A stretch of DNA of 52,193 nt from a virus, in IMG/VR virus record IMGVR_UViG_3300017728_000013, positions 1 to 52,193 of that record; one strand, written 5' to 3'. Both the position numbers and the translations under genes were made by a program. The notes below the pieces were generated by a model. The model saw only the letters and a list, made by a program, of their open reading frames with translations. It was not told the origin of the DNA and made no database searches. Shown here piece after piece: positions 34,857 to 41,874 of the stretch; positions within the stretch are counted from its first letter, which is position 1, and each line of letters opens with the position of its first letter.

Positions 34857-36431
34857 TTAATATCCAAATGTTGCGTCTGCTACTTGCATTCCGCTTGCTA
34901 TAGTAGGCCCACCAAATTCAAAGTTAGTAAATCGTGGTCGTGACATAATACCGTATCTTAAAGCATCATACAAGTGATCTTCTGAGGTTGTGTCAATATC
35001 TTCTGGGTTTCGTTTGTCGATGGGGAGGGCGGGAAGTTGTGCAATAAGATTGGTGCAATTATTAAAAAAAACCATACGAGGCTCTTCTGTGTATTCGTCA
35101 ACCTGCAATCTCCTGTGCACCTCGTTTTTGCCAGCTACACGAGAACCTTTTGATCTATCTGATGGACGCCAGCGACATCCTTTCATAATCATTTGTTCAG
35201 CCAATGACGGGCCAGTATCACCACGCTTGTGCCATAAAGAACTATCCAAAACACCATATCTAATTGAGCCATCTTCAGCCTCTGCGTCTAATACCATATC
35301 AGCTAAATCTGTAGCTAATACTTTGCCTACATACAGTTCCCTGTATACTACTAACTGCTCACTAGGAGATACTGCAAACCAAATAACTCCTGACTTACTT
35401 CCGTATCCGTAGTCACATGCTCTAAACTTAACCCAGTTATGTGGTATAGCAAACGGCTCAACTACATGTATCTGTCTATTAAACTCAGTAAATGCTGCGC
35501 CCTCTTTAATATCCCAGTCACCTTCTAGTAACTGTCTACGTTGCTGTTCAGGCAGCGACAGAAGCATTGCTTCATAATCACCAGTCTCTGCTAAGTAAGG
35601 ATTGTCGGAAAGACGGGCAGGTATAAACCTACGCTTGAATAAAGGTTTGCCAGCTTTTGAGTGTCCAGCAGGATAGCGTAATACTTCACTTGTTTCAATA
35701 TCAGTTGCATCAAAAGATTCCCCAGAGGAGGCGGGGTCAATAAACATTTTCTTTACCCAATGATGCCCCCTACCTCCTGGGTTTGTAGTGGCTCTCATAT
35801 ATACTGGTAAATCATTTGCAGTAGATCTCAAGCGACTTCGCATGTAATTCCAAGCGAATGGAGTAGGCCATTGCGTTAATTCGTCAAAGCCTATCCAGCT
35901 AAACGCAAGACCTTGGTAGCGAAGTACGTCATCTTCTTTGTCTAAGTAAGACATCCATAGTCTAGCACCAGAAGGTGCAGTCCACTGCATCTTACGTTCT
36001 GACCACTTAATTCCAGGCCAGATCTTAGGGTACATCTCTTGTGACTTAAAGATAAGTTCCCTTAGTTCTTCTGTAGTATGTCGAAGAAGCAACCCTGAAA
36101 ATGCTGGGTGACCCATAAAGCGTAAGGGGTCAGCCAACATAGCGTAGGACTTACCCCCACCTGCAGAGCCACCATACAAAACCTCACGTTCACCTGCAGC
36201 TAAGAAGTCTGTTTGTGGTCCAGCATTAGGCTTAAAGATTACGTTATGGTCTTCTTCTACCTGCTGGGTAAACTCTTCTAGTATATCAGGCTGCGGATTG
36301 GGATTCGCTTTGCGTTTTCGTGGTGGCTCCTGTGCGGCTATTTTCGATTTCTTCCGCTTTGGCGATTGCCTTTTTCGCATAGTCTGCCCATCTGCGTAAG
36401 CTGCCAGCTTTGTTTTTTCTTCTTCGTTCAT
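34857..36431 (-). CDS. terL: Terminase large subunit
   Basis: A 524-residue packaging motor. Walker A GGSAGGGKS at 87-95, Walker B FSWIGFDE at 177-184 (D183, E184), and nuclease-domain acids D340 (RACDYGYG), D396 (GVLDSS) and D485/D489 (EDHLYDALRYG). The first 50 residues are very basic and disordered and overlap the preceding gene by 146 bases in another frame. A later start (for example the methionine at residue 18) would shorten the overlap. It cuts and pumps the concatemer into the procapsid. Confidence 0.95.
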   Translation of the reverse strand: MNEEEKTKLAAYADGQTMRKRQSPKRKKSKIAAQEPPRKRKANPNPQPDILEEFTQQVEEDHNVIFKPNAGPQTDFLAAGEREVLYGGSAGGGKSYAMLADPLRFMGHPAFSGLLLRHTTEELRELIFKSQEMYPKIWPGIKWSERKMQWTAPSGARLWMSYLDKEDDVLRYQGLAFSWIGFDELTQWPTPFAWNYMRSRLRSTANDLPVYMRATTNPGGRGHHWVKKMFIDPASSGESFDATDIETSEVLRYPAGHSKAGKPLFKRRFIPARLSDNPYLAETGDYEAMLLSLPEQQRRQLLEGDWDIKEGAAFTEFNRQIHVVEPFAIPHNWVKFRACDYGYGSKSGVIWFAVSPSEQLVVYRELYVGKVLATDLADMVLDAEAEDGSIRYGVLDSSLWHKRGDTGPSLAEQMIMKGCRWRPSDRSKGSRVAGKNEVHRRLQVDEYTEEPRMVFFNNCTNLIAQLPALPIDKRNPEDIDTTSEDHLYDALRYGIMSRPRFTNFEFGGPTIASGMQVADATFGY

Positions 36432-36711
36432 TATCCAACCGTTTCTTGAGTCCTACGTGCGATATAGTTCTACCTGTATTTCTGGTCAACCAGTTCGCTA
36501 CTTCACGATACGAATACTGTTTAAGATATTGTTTCGCTTCCTCAAGCATATCAAGCTCTAAACTAATTGGCAAGAGTATTCCGTCATCTTCTGGATTTAA
36601 TTCATATCCAAATGGAACCGTTCTTGCTACTCGTGGAATAGGCGTCCACTCATTGTCTTCTTTAAGATCTGTTGGTTGGGGTAGTTTCCATTTACCTAAT
36701 GGTTTAGTCAT
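36286..36711 (-). CDS. Small HTH protein before terminase (possible TerS-related)
   Basis: A 141-residue protein. An N-terminal loop region (GKWKLPQP, WTPIPRVARTVPFGY) precedes a helix-turn-helix at about residues 70-98 (YSYREVANWLTR, SHVGLKKRL) and a basic helical tail ending in disordered T/S/Q. DNA binding at the packaging site is likely. Its 3' part overlaps terL by 146 bases. This N-terminal block is, from memory, conserved in marine podophages in the same place, so the overlap appears real. Confidence 0.72.
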   Translation of the reverse strand: MTKPLGKWKLPQPTDLKEDNEWTPIPRVARTVPFGYELNPEDDGILLPISLELDMLEEAKQYLKQYSYREVANWLTRNTGRTISHVGLKKRLDNERRRKNKAGSLRRWADYAKKAIAKAEEIENSRTGATTKTQSESQSAA

Positions 36712-37078
36712 CTTCTTCCTGTGCTTGTTTAGCTGGCATTAGCATAACACCACCCTTAGCTTCTACCTGCATCTTTTCAGTTTTAACTAAACCAGTACGA
36801 TCTAGTAGTTCTTTGGCTGCTGCCATCTTGTCACGAATACCTAACTCAGTAGGATCATACAGAGCACTAACCATAGCCATAGCAGCTTTAGGTACGTTAC
36901 GTGCTAAGTAACTATGTGTAACATCTAGGATCTCTTCCTTAAGACTATTAGTAATCTCAGTGTTAGTAGTGTTAGGTGAGTATCCTGCCAGCTTCTTAGC
37001 CATAGTAACATCGCCACCTGCCTCGTCCATAAGGACTGCAAGAAACTTTTGCTGACGCTCTGTTAGTTCTCGTGCCAT
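36704..37078 (-). CDS. terS: Putative terminase small subunit
   Basis: A 124-residue protein. It begins LTERQQKFLAVLMDEAGGDVTMAKKLAGYS, a helix-turn-helix of the type that opens small terminase subunits, then a helical oligomerisation part (ILDVTHSYLARNVPKAAMAMV) and a region IRDKMAAAKELLDRTGL that is standard in such proteins. It should recognise the phage packaging signal. The stop overlaps the next gene by 8 bases and lies two genes before terL. Confidence 0.78.
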   Translation of the reverse strand: MARELTERQQKFLAVLMDEAGGDVTMAKKLAGYSPNTTNTEITNSLKEEILDVTHSYLARNVPKAAMAMVSALYDPTELGIRDKMAAAKELLDRTGLVKTEKMQVEAKGGVMLMPAKQAQEEDD

Positions 37079-37079
37079 A

Positions 37080-37595
37080 TTAGTCCTCTATCATACGGAG
37101 TGCTTGCTCCAATGTTTCTTTATTACGGCGTGTCCAACCGCGACCAAATGTCTCAAATGTTTTTAACGACTCATAAAATGATTGACGTTGTGTATATACA
37201 TTTTCAATAATAGCTTTAGGTTCTTTATTCATAATAGCTTGTAGTGTACGTGGTCCTATAGCACCATCTGCAGTTGCTCCGACAGCACGTTGAATAGCTT
37301 TAGCTGGACGACCGCTACCAGAATTAACGGCCCAGTCAAAGGCACACCAGTCAACACCGCTAGGAAGATCATCACCTCGTACCCTATCCCAATAATTCTT
37401 CTTATAAATAGGAGCTACCTCAATAGAAGTAAGCTCGCGCATCTCTTCTTCTGTAGACTCTCTACCTATCCACTTATCGTAAACAGCTTTAGTAACGCCA
37501 AGGTTAGTCATACCCCCAGGATCTTTAGGATGATTTACAAATCCACCTTCGTGGTGAAGTAACATCGATAAACATTTGTTAAAGTTTTTATTCAT
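37080..37595 (-). CDS. Endolysin, GH108-type lysozyme
   Basis: A 171-residue muramidase. The catalytic motif is HHEGG with E16, followed by the DPGGMTNLGVT block (25-35), as in glycoside hydrolase family 108. The C-terminal part (VGATADGAIGPRTLQAI) is the peptidoglycan-binding-type region common in this family. No signal peptide is seen, so it relies on a holin. Two holin-like membrane proteins lie just upstream in the operon (38052-38611), separated by one basic protein. Confidence 0.93.
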   Translation of the reverse strand: MNKNFNKCLSMLLHHEGGFVNHPKDPGGMTNLGVTKAVYDKWIGRESTEEEMRELTSIEVAPIYKKNYWDRVRGDDLPSGVDWCAFDWAVNSGSGRPAKAIQRAVGATADGAIGPRTLQAIMNKEPKAIIENVYTQRQSFYESLKTFETFGRGWTRRNKETLEQALRMIED

Positions 37596-37596
37596 A

Positions 37597-38052
37597 TTAT
37601 TTAGGCTTTCTTGGTGGGCGCATAGATCCTGCTACTGCAGGTTTTTTAATGGGACGTTTATTAGGAATCTTAGCCGCGTCTTTAGTTTTAGCTGCGTTAG
37701 CTTTAGCTACTTCTTTTTCAATACGAGCCTGTAACTGTGCACGTTTCTTAGCGTCAGTTTCAGCTTTGAGTTTTTTACGCATTTCAGCAATCTTAGCTGC
37801 ACCTGTTAAACCCGCACCTACTGCGCCTACACCAAAGCCAATACGTTGAGCTTTACGTGAGGCACGTTGTCCTCTAGTAGCTTGCTCTACTTGACGTTGA
37901 CCTGCTTTAGGTTTAGTAGTCATATCTTTAGCATGTTTAGCGCCTTGCTGCGCTAGTTTTTTACCGTACCTTTTAACTGCTGCTGCCATGCCTTTACTAG
38001 CAATAAACCTAGCTACGGCTGCTGCGCCTGCTACCACTAATGGTGCTACCAT
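37597..38052 (-). CDS. Basic Ala/Lys-rich protein in lysis region
   Basis: A 151-residue, strongly basic protein. The N-terminus has a possible membrane-interacting helix (APLVVAGAAAVARFI). A glycine-rich hydrophobic segment lies at about 72-90 (IGFGVGAVGAGLTGAA), followed by a long K/A/R helix and a proline-rich basic tail. It could bind DNA or membrane. It sits between the holin and lysozyme with a TAATG overlap to the holin. Possibly a lysis accessory; no family recognised. Confidence 0.65.
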   Translation of the reverse strand: MVAPLVVAGAAAVARFIASKGMAAAVKRYGKKLAQQGAKHAKDMTTKPKAGQRQVEQATRGQRASRKAQRIGFGVGAVGAGLTGAAKIAEMRKKLKAETDAKKRAQLQARIEKEVAKANAAKTKDAAKIPNKRPIKKPAVAGSMRPPRKPK

Positions 38053-38408
38053 TATTTCTTTCCCCCAAAGAATTTACTTACGGAACGAATGCCTATACTG
38101 GCACTAACTATCCCACCTAATGAATACTGATACCACGATGGCATAGTTTCAAGTGCAGCAAAACCAGCTTGCACAATGTTATTACCCCAGTCTCCACAAA
38201 ACGCTAAAATTAATGGTATAGAAAAAAGTAAAGTTATCCACTCATCTTTCCAGCTATTCTGTGTAGCTTGTATAGCAGCTAGATCCCAGTCAATCTCACC
38301 TGTAAGCTGTTTCTTTTTAATCTCAGCTTCAGTTAATTTGATTTGTGTTTTACTGTCGATTATACTTGTTGCTAGTCCAGCAACACTACTTAATACTTGA
38401 CCAATCAT
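38052..38408 (-). CDS. Holin of GTA-like 3-TM type
   Basis: The ATG at 38408 overlaps the preceding stop as ATGA, so it is chosen over a TTG further upstream; 118 residues. There is one weak N-terminal hydrophobic helix, a charged linker (LTEAEIKKKQLTGE), then two strong membrane segments (WITLLFSIPLILAF and the glycine/serine-rich YSLGGIVSASIGI). The order helix-linker-WKDEW-helix-W-helix matches the three-TM holins associated with gene-transfer-agent release in Alphaproteobacteria. It should form the lesion that lets the lysozyme reach the wall. Confidence 0.82.
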   Translation of the reverse strand: MIGQVLSSVAGLATSIIDSKTQIKLTEAEIKKKQLTGEIDWDLAAIQATQNSWKDEWITLLFSIPLILAFCGDWGNNIVQAGFAALETMPSWYQYSLGGIVSASIGIRSVSKFFGGKK

Positions 38409-38611
38409 TTTTCGTGACCTAACCAAACTGCAAAGGCACCAGTCATTGCACCAGTTACAGTTGCAGTAAGTGCAGTAGCTTGTGATGTCATATCAGTTGA
38501 AGATAACGCCATAAACCAAAACAAAACTTCTATATACATCCATGTCATTACTAACATCATTAGTCTTGGCATAATCTTCCAAGCTAACACTCGTTCCATT
38601 GCTATAGTCAT
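38405..38611 (-). CDS. Small two-TM protein, possible second holin
   Basis: A 68-residue protein with two membrane segments (about 12-36, MLVMTWMYIEVLFWFMAL, and 44-64, TALTATVTGAMTGAFAVWL) and short charged ends. It is coupled by ATGA to the 3-TM holin. Size and topology suit a holin or antiholin. An internal ATG four codons on would give a shorter form, a dual-start feature known from lambda-type holin and antiholin pairs, but that is speculation here. Confidence 0.68.
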   Translation of the reverse strand: MTIAMERVLAWKIMPRLMMLVMTWMYIEVLFWFMALSSTDMTSQATALTATVTGAMTGAFAVWLGHEK

Positions 38612-38614
38612 AAA

Positions 38615-38860
38615 TTATCCTCGTCTGTATTTAGCGGTCTTCTTTGCAATCTCTTTAGGTTGAGCCACAAACTGCTGACCTGCCTTAGTGCCTTGTCGTT
38701 TTGCTCTAGTAGTGGCTGCGTACTCACTAGAACTAAGAGCATTGATAGCCTTAGTAGGTAAATAGCGTTCACCAGTTTTAGCACTAGGCTTCCCGCTTTT
38801 AGTACGCCACTTTTCCTTAGTCCACTTGTTAAGACTTTTTTGACTTTTTGCTAGTGCCAT
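38615..38860 (-). CDS. DUF5872-like basic protein
   Basis: 81 residues from the ATG at 38860. The motifs SQKSLNKWTKEKWRTKSGKPS, GERYLPTKAI and LSSSEYAATTR correspond to the DUF5872 pattern found in many marine phages. It is highly basic (pI clearly high by eye) and probably binds nucleic acid or sits in the virion. Its start overlaps the 3' end of the preceding tiny gene by 32 bases. Confidence 0.78.
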   Translation of the reverse strand: MALAKSQKSLNKWTKEKWRTKSGKPSAKTGERYLPTKAINALSSSEYAATTRAKRQGTKAGQQFVAQPKEIAKKTAKYRRG

Positions 38861-38996
38861 GTACTTTCTGTACCTCAAAATTAGCAGTTAAGCTTGCACC
38901 TTTATGGGGTACAAACTTTCCTGTTTGCTTCATAAGTTTAAAGCCACCATTAGATTGTTTCATCCAGTGGTAGCCTTTAGGTGCTTCTACTTTCAT
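38829..38996 (-). CDS. Small conserved basic protein (55 aa)
   Basis: The ATG at 38996 overlaps the previous stop as ATGA; the frame runs 55 codons to TAA at 38829. The product begins VEAPKGYHWMKQSNGGFKLM and continues with a KPHKG-like basic region (FVPHKGASLTANFEV). I recall similar small proteins of the form HWMK...KLMK...PHKGAS in other marine phages. It fills an otherwise empty stretch and has the tight coupling used throughout this operon. Function unknown. Confidence 0.72.
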   Translation of the reverse strand: MKVEAPKGYHWMKQSNGGFKLMKQTGKFVPHKGASLTANFEVQKVHGTSKKSKKS

Positions 38997-39217
38997 TTAT
39001 AACCCCCACCCGCTTTTTTGTATTCACTTGCGAGGAGTTGGGCTTTACGTGCAGACCATTGACCCGCCTTCCCGCCTTTGGTTCCCCGTTTAATCCGCTC
39101 AAACAAACGTTTACGCATAGCAGGCTTAGTATAATTTCCTGCCTCATTAACCTTGGATTTTGCTTTCTTCGCCGTAGATTTTGTTGTAGATTTCGCCACG
39201 AGAAATTCCCATATCAT
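38993..39217 (-). CDS. Small basic conserved phage protein
   Basis: Up to 74 residues. The conserved part is the C-terminus: NYTKPAMRKRLFERIKRG, KGGKAGQWSARKAQLLA and a GGGYK end, a pattern familiar from many phage genomes. The start is uncertain: the ATG at 39217 overlaps the DUF1127 gene by 71 bases, while a GTG at about 39199 would give a shorter overlap. Very basic; probably a nucleic-acid-binding or virion protein. Confidence 0.72.
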   Translation of the reverse strand: MIWEFLVAKSTTKSTAKKAKSKVNEAGNYTKPAMRKRLFERIKRGTKGGKAGQWSARKAQLLASEYKKAGGGYK

Positions 39218-39308
39218 GCAGATGTTTATCTGACATATTTTGAAGAACCCAATAGTCTGCTCTTCGTTGTTGATGTGCTTGAATTTTATTAAGTACTTTT
39301 TTAAACAT
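39147..39308 (-). CDS. DUF1127 domain small protein (53 aa)
   Basis: The ATG at 39308 follows ggagatagaac, a strong ribosome-binding site. The product is 53 residues with the DUF1127 pattern: a basic helix, WVLQNMSDKHLHDMGISRGEI. In the family this reads L..LSDRELRDIGLSR.DI. Bacterial DUF1127 proteins, abundant in Alphaproteobacteria, bind RNA or regulate phosphate and carbon responses in the few cases studied. A phage copy could reprogram host regulation. It overlaps the next gene out of frame. Confidence 0.82.
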   Translation of the reverse strand: MFKKVLNKIQAHQQRRADYWVLQNMSDKHLHDMGISRGEIYNKIYGEESKIQG

Positions 39309-39416
39309 GTTCTATCTCCTGTATATGTTAAGGTAAGAATTACTTACCCTTATGGAGATAGTTATATCATACTTAGTTATAACATAGTACAGCTAAGTTT
39401 GCAACCCCGTTATGCA

Positions 39417-39776
39417 TTATCCTACAGGCATAAAGGTTTCTGTTACTGTGAGTATTGTATCTATATGTCCTGCGCTAGTAGGAGTTATTCTAATCTGATC
39501 GCTAGGCTGTATTACTAAATCTATTTGACTGAAGCTTATAAAGTCACCTGATGTAAGAGACTTACCCTTTAAAAAGTGTGAAGTATAATTATCTGCTGCT
39601 ACATACCACTCAACTTCAATTGTATTCGTGGCACCGCCACCATTAACTACGTGAATAAAAGTAATCTCAGCTACACAGTTTGCAGGACATGTGTATACTG
39701 TTTCTGCTGCTGTACCTGTATTGTGTCCATACACAGACTTAATACGTGCTGGCTTACCTTGATTCACAAAAGACAT
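39417..39776 (-). CDS. Hypothetical beta-rich, possibly virion protein
   Basis: A 119-residue protein beginning NQGKPARIKSVYGHNTGT. It reads as a small beta-sandwich (TVYTCPANCVAEITFIHVVNGG; IEVEWYVA; DLVIQPSDQIRI) with two cysteines in a CPANC pair. Such folds are common in head-decoration or fibre-associated proteins. It is the last gene before a 108-base gap on the minus strand. No family is named with confidence. Confidence 0.65.
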   Translation of the reverse strand: MSFVNQGKPARIKSVYGHNTGTAAETVYTCPANCVAEITFIHVVNGGGATNTIEVEWYVAADNYTSHFLKGKSLTSGDFISFSQIDLVIQPSDQIRITPTSAGHIDTILTVTETFMPVG

Positions 39777-39787
39777 TAATGTATTTC

Positions 39788-40036
39788 CTACGCAATTATA
39801 AAGTCTACGATCTGACCATCAGGTTTACGTAGCTTATTAGGGTTTGGGTTATATGCATACATCTGATTAACCAGCTTAAGATCTTCTACTGGGGTATCAG
39901 GAGTTACTTTATTAGGTTCAGGTTTGTATTCTTCGTTATTTCTACTTGACCTATCCCTGTCTGCTTTTTCAAATACTATGTTATCATGTGTCTGAAAAGG
40001 GAAGCTAGGTAAAGGGAAGTGAGATATAAGAGTCAT
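39788..40036 (-). CDS. Hypothetical protein
   Basis: 82 residues, proline- and asparagine-rich. The N-terminal part (LISHFPLPSFPFQTHDN) is hydrophobic and proline-rich but lacks a charged lead, so it is not a clear signal peptide. The centre is charged and probably disordered, and the end has YNPNPNKLRKPDG. The ATG overlaps the previous stop by one base. Function unknown. Confidence 0.62.
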   Translation of the reverse strand: MTLISHFPLPSFPFQTHDNIVFEKADRDRSSRNNEEYKPEPNKVTPDTPVEDLKLVNQMYAYNPNPNKLRKPDGQIVDFIIA

Positions 40037-40230
40037 TACACCTTAGAGCCTACGTTTAGTTTAAAACATTTTGTACGGATGTATAGCCCCTGTTGTGCCA
40101 AAGCCTTAGCTGCATTAGCTACTTCCTCTTGACACAACTTTTCAGTTGCTATCAATCCACTGGTACGTATCATTACGTCACAGGATGTTGCTGCTGGGCT
40201 ATAACAACCCAGCAACACTGCAAGCCACAT
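40036..40230 (-). CDS. Small secreted or lipoprotein-like protein
   Basis: 64 residues from the ATG at 40230, which overlaps the preceding TAA; a GTG at 40245 would add five residues. A hydrophobic start (MWLAVLLGC) ends in a possible lipobox (L-L-G-C). Three more cysteines follow (SCDV, KLCQ, TKCFK). An outer-membrane lipoprotein such as an o-spanin is possible since lysis genes are nearby, but there is no proline-rich region as in Rz1 and no paired i-spanin is seen. Confidence 0.6.
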   Translation of the reverse strand: MWLAVLLGCYSPAATSCDVMIRTSGLIATEKLCQEEVANAAKALAQQGLYIRTKCFKLNVGSKV

Positions 40231-40667
40231 TAACCCGCTGTCCACTTCTGTGTGCCACCTACAGATGCACCTGCATTCGCCATGCCACCTTTGCTGTACA
40301 TGTTTTTCTTTTTAGCGTAGCCACCCTTATTCATATCTGCGAAGGGATTAGGTAGAGGTTTAACTTTCTTGTTGCCAGCTTTTGTATTAGCACCTTTAGT
40401 AGAAGACTTTTGTGCTTGAGCAGCATCTGCAGCATCAATCTTCCTTTCGATAGCATCAAATTCTTTTTGTGTAATATTACCTGCACGTAAATCTTTACCT
40501 GCCTGTATCATAGCATCTGCACGTTGCTTATCTGTAAATGAACGGTACGCAGCCATTGATAGTGGCTTGTCACCAGCTTTAGTTGTGATAGCTGAGATAC
40601 GTCCTGATGCAGCACGTCCACGTTCTGTTCCTGTCTGCTTCTGTTTAAACTTAGGTAGTTTTGCCAT
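40230..40667 (-). CDS. Basic hypothetical protein with KGGM tail
   Basis: A 145-residue protein. The first 50 residues are basic and low complexity, then there is a helical middle (YRSFTDKQRADAMIQAGKDL; KEFDAIERKIDAAD). The C-terminus has NPFADMNKGGYAKKKNMYSKGGMANAGA. The KGGM/GGYAKKK motif recurs in two other virion genes in this window, which suggests a shared structural role. The ribosome-binding site is aagga. Confidence 0.65.
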   Translation of the reverse strand: MAKLPKFKQKQTGTERGRAASGRISAITTKAGDKPLSMAAYRSFTDKQRADAMIQAGKDLRAGNITQKEFDAIERKIDAADAAQAQKSSTKGANTKAGNKKVKPLPNPFADMNKGGYAKKKNMYSKGGMANAGASVGGTQKWTAG

Positions 40668-40685
40668 TGGTATAGTTCCTTCTAT

Positions 40686-40970
40686 TTACCATTTAACTTT
40701 ATCAGCCCAGTAAGCTGCACTCAACTTACCACGCTTTATGTTCTTTGCATGACGTGCTTTAAAGCTCGCACGTTTCTTTTTCATTTTATCTGATTCACCT
40801 GACTTAGGCTTACCTGCAGTCTTAGCGCCTTGCTCACCAAAGCGAATAGTCTTAACTGTATCACCCTCTTTAGCTACAACTACGTGCGACTTCTTAGGGT
40901 GGTTAGGTGTACGCTTAGGTTTGTTAAAGCCAGATACACCTGCACGTTCTAATCTAGGGTCTTTAGGCAT
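40686..40970 (-). CDS. DUF6321-like basic protein
   Basis: 95 residues from the ATG at 40970 (gaagga upstream). The pattern FNKPKRTPNHPKKSH, then AKEGDTVKTIRFGEQGAKTAG, then FKARHAKNIKRGKLSAAYWADKVKW matches what I recall of family DUF6321 in marine phages. It is highly basic. The start overlaps the upstream stop by 8 bases. The function of this family is not known to me. Confidence 0.8.
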   Translation of the reverse strand: MPKDPRLERAGVSGFNKPKRTPNHPKKSHVVVAKEGDTVKTIRFGEQGAKTAGKPKSGESDKMKKKRASFKARHAKNIKRGKLSAAYWADKVKW

Positions 40971-41169
40971 CTGTCCATCCTTCTTCACGCATAGCCCACT
41001 CTACATGTTCTAAAGTAAAAGGTCTACCGTAGTGAGCCTGTACAGCCTCTCTTACGTAGAATACATCACTGTGGGGGATATGTAAGTTCTCAAGGTTACC
41101 GTCTAATACGTGTTTATAAAACTCTTCAAGAACATTGTCTGTGTATAGTTTTACGGATTTCTTTGCCAT
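40963..41169 (-). CDS. Small hypothetical protein, first gene of late operon
   Basis: 68 residues from the ATG at 41169. Mixed charge, helical, with HIPHSDVFYVREAVQAHYG and an EHVEWAMREEGW end. It is the most upstream gene of the 35-kb minus-strand unit and lies next to the control region, so it should be the first product of the leftward transcript. Family not recognised. Confidence 0.7.
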   Translation of the reverse strand: MAKKSVKLYTDNVLEEFYKHVLDGNLENLHIPHSDVFYVREAVQAHYGRPFTLEHVEWAMREEGWTDA

Positions 41170-41203
41170 TGTCAATACCTAAGTTAAGATAATATACAAA
41201 CGC

Positions 41204-41220
41204 CTCCGCATAAAGCGGAG
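41204..41220 (-). other. Small hairpin at the head of the leftward unit
   Basis: A perfect 6-bp inverted repeat (CTCCGC / GCGGAG) with a 5-base loop, 35 bases upstream of the first late gene. There is no T run on either side. It lies in the 5' leader of the leftward transcript if that starts in the control region; it could stabilise the mRNA or serve as a binding site. Confidence 0.45.
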
Positions 41221-41341
41221 TACATTTAAGTGTTACACTGTACATGTTTATGTTATGTGTAATTTATTAAGAGATTATTTTTAAGAGTAACATTGTAAGG
41301 ACATTCTAAATGATACATTGTACATGTATACACCTTAACTA

Positions 41342-41370
41342 TTACTATTACATAGTTTTACACATATAAT
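41342..41370 (+). promoter_or_regulatory. Candidate rightward sigma70-type promoter
   Basis: A perfect -10 box TATAAT at 41365-41370 with a weak -35 box TTACTA at 41342-41347 and a 17-base spacer. It lies between the second and third iteron-like repeats. The surrounding region is AT-rich, so a chance match is possible. Confidence 0.35.
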
Positions 41371-41382
41371 ATGGTATGTCAA
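41355..41382 (-). promoter_or_regulatory. Candidate leftward sigma70-type promoter
   Basis: On the minus strand a perfect -35 box TTGACA (41382-41377) is followed after 16 bases by TAAAAC (41360-41355), a partial -10. It would drive the late operon that starts at 41169 and overlaps the candidate rightward promoter, so the two would exclude each other. Confidence 0.35.
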
Positions 41383-41595
41383 GTGTTAATATTGTCACTG
41401 TAACATTAAGTGATACACTGAAACATTACGTTATCTGTGTATGTCATCACGAATTGTTACAACAATGTAACCATTGTATATGTAAACCACCTTATGTGTA
41501 TAGTGGTTAACAGTGTATTTTACTGATCTGTGTGTATATTCATGCATACTATCTACGCCACCCCCACTGGCCCCTGCGGCCCCTCGTGCTTCACC

Positions 41596-41614
41596 GCGCA
41601 ATTGCGCCTATAAT
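41596..41614 (+). promoter_or_regulatory. Perfect -10 box adjoining a 12-bp palindrome
   Basis: GCGCAATTGCGC (41596-41607) is a perfect palindrome, and TATAAT (41609-41614) follows one base later. The palindrome fills the place where the promoter spacer should be, which is a typical operator position. No good -35 is seen (TTCACC at 41590 is too close), which suggests an activator or a weak promoter. It would start a transcript with a leader of about 550 bases before the first early gene. Confidence 0.5.
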
Positions 41615-41874
41615 GCAAGGTCATGACGCATGGTGAGAGCAAACAGCATGTCACATTCCACCATCACATCGTAGATGTGTTTAAAAACAACCACTTACTT
41701 GTCTACGACAACTGTTATGGAATCAGTTGCCTGTCTTTAGACAGAATGGATAGGGGGATTTGCCACACTCTTAGTGTGTTGACAAGACGATGCTTATATT
41801 TCTACCCCATCCCCTCTGGGGCAATGCACATGATCCTACAAGCCACGTGCTGCTCTGCCAATGGTTCAAGTCAA

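Larger units (their letters stand above)
41222..41426. repeat. Three iteron-like ~24-bp direct repeats
   Basis: Three related units start at 41222, 41301 and 41403. All contain the order ACATT, AARTGWTACAYTG, then ACAT. The first and third differ at only a few positions; the second is more divergent but keeps TACATTGTACAT. The spacing is 79 and 102 bases. The surrounding DNA is AT-rich and non-coding. Such a set could be binding sites for a replication initiator or for a transcription regulator acting on the divergent promoters. Confidence 0.6.

Noticed and set aside
40036-40245. o-spanin (Rz1) assignment for the lipobox-like protein
   Set aside because: The lipobox is plausible but the proline-rich periplasmic part and a partner i-spanin are missing, so only a secreted or lipoprotein-like label is given.
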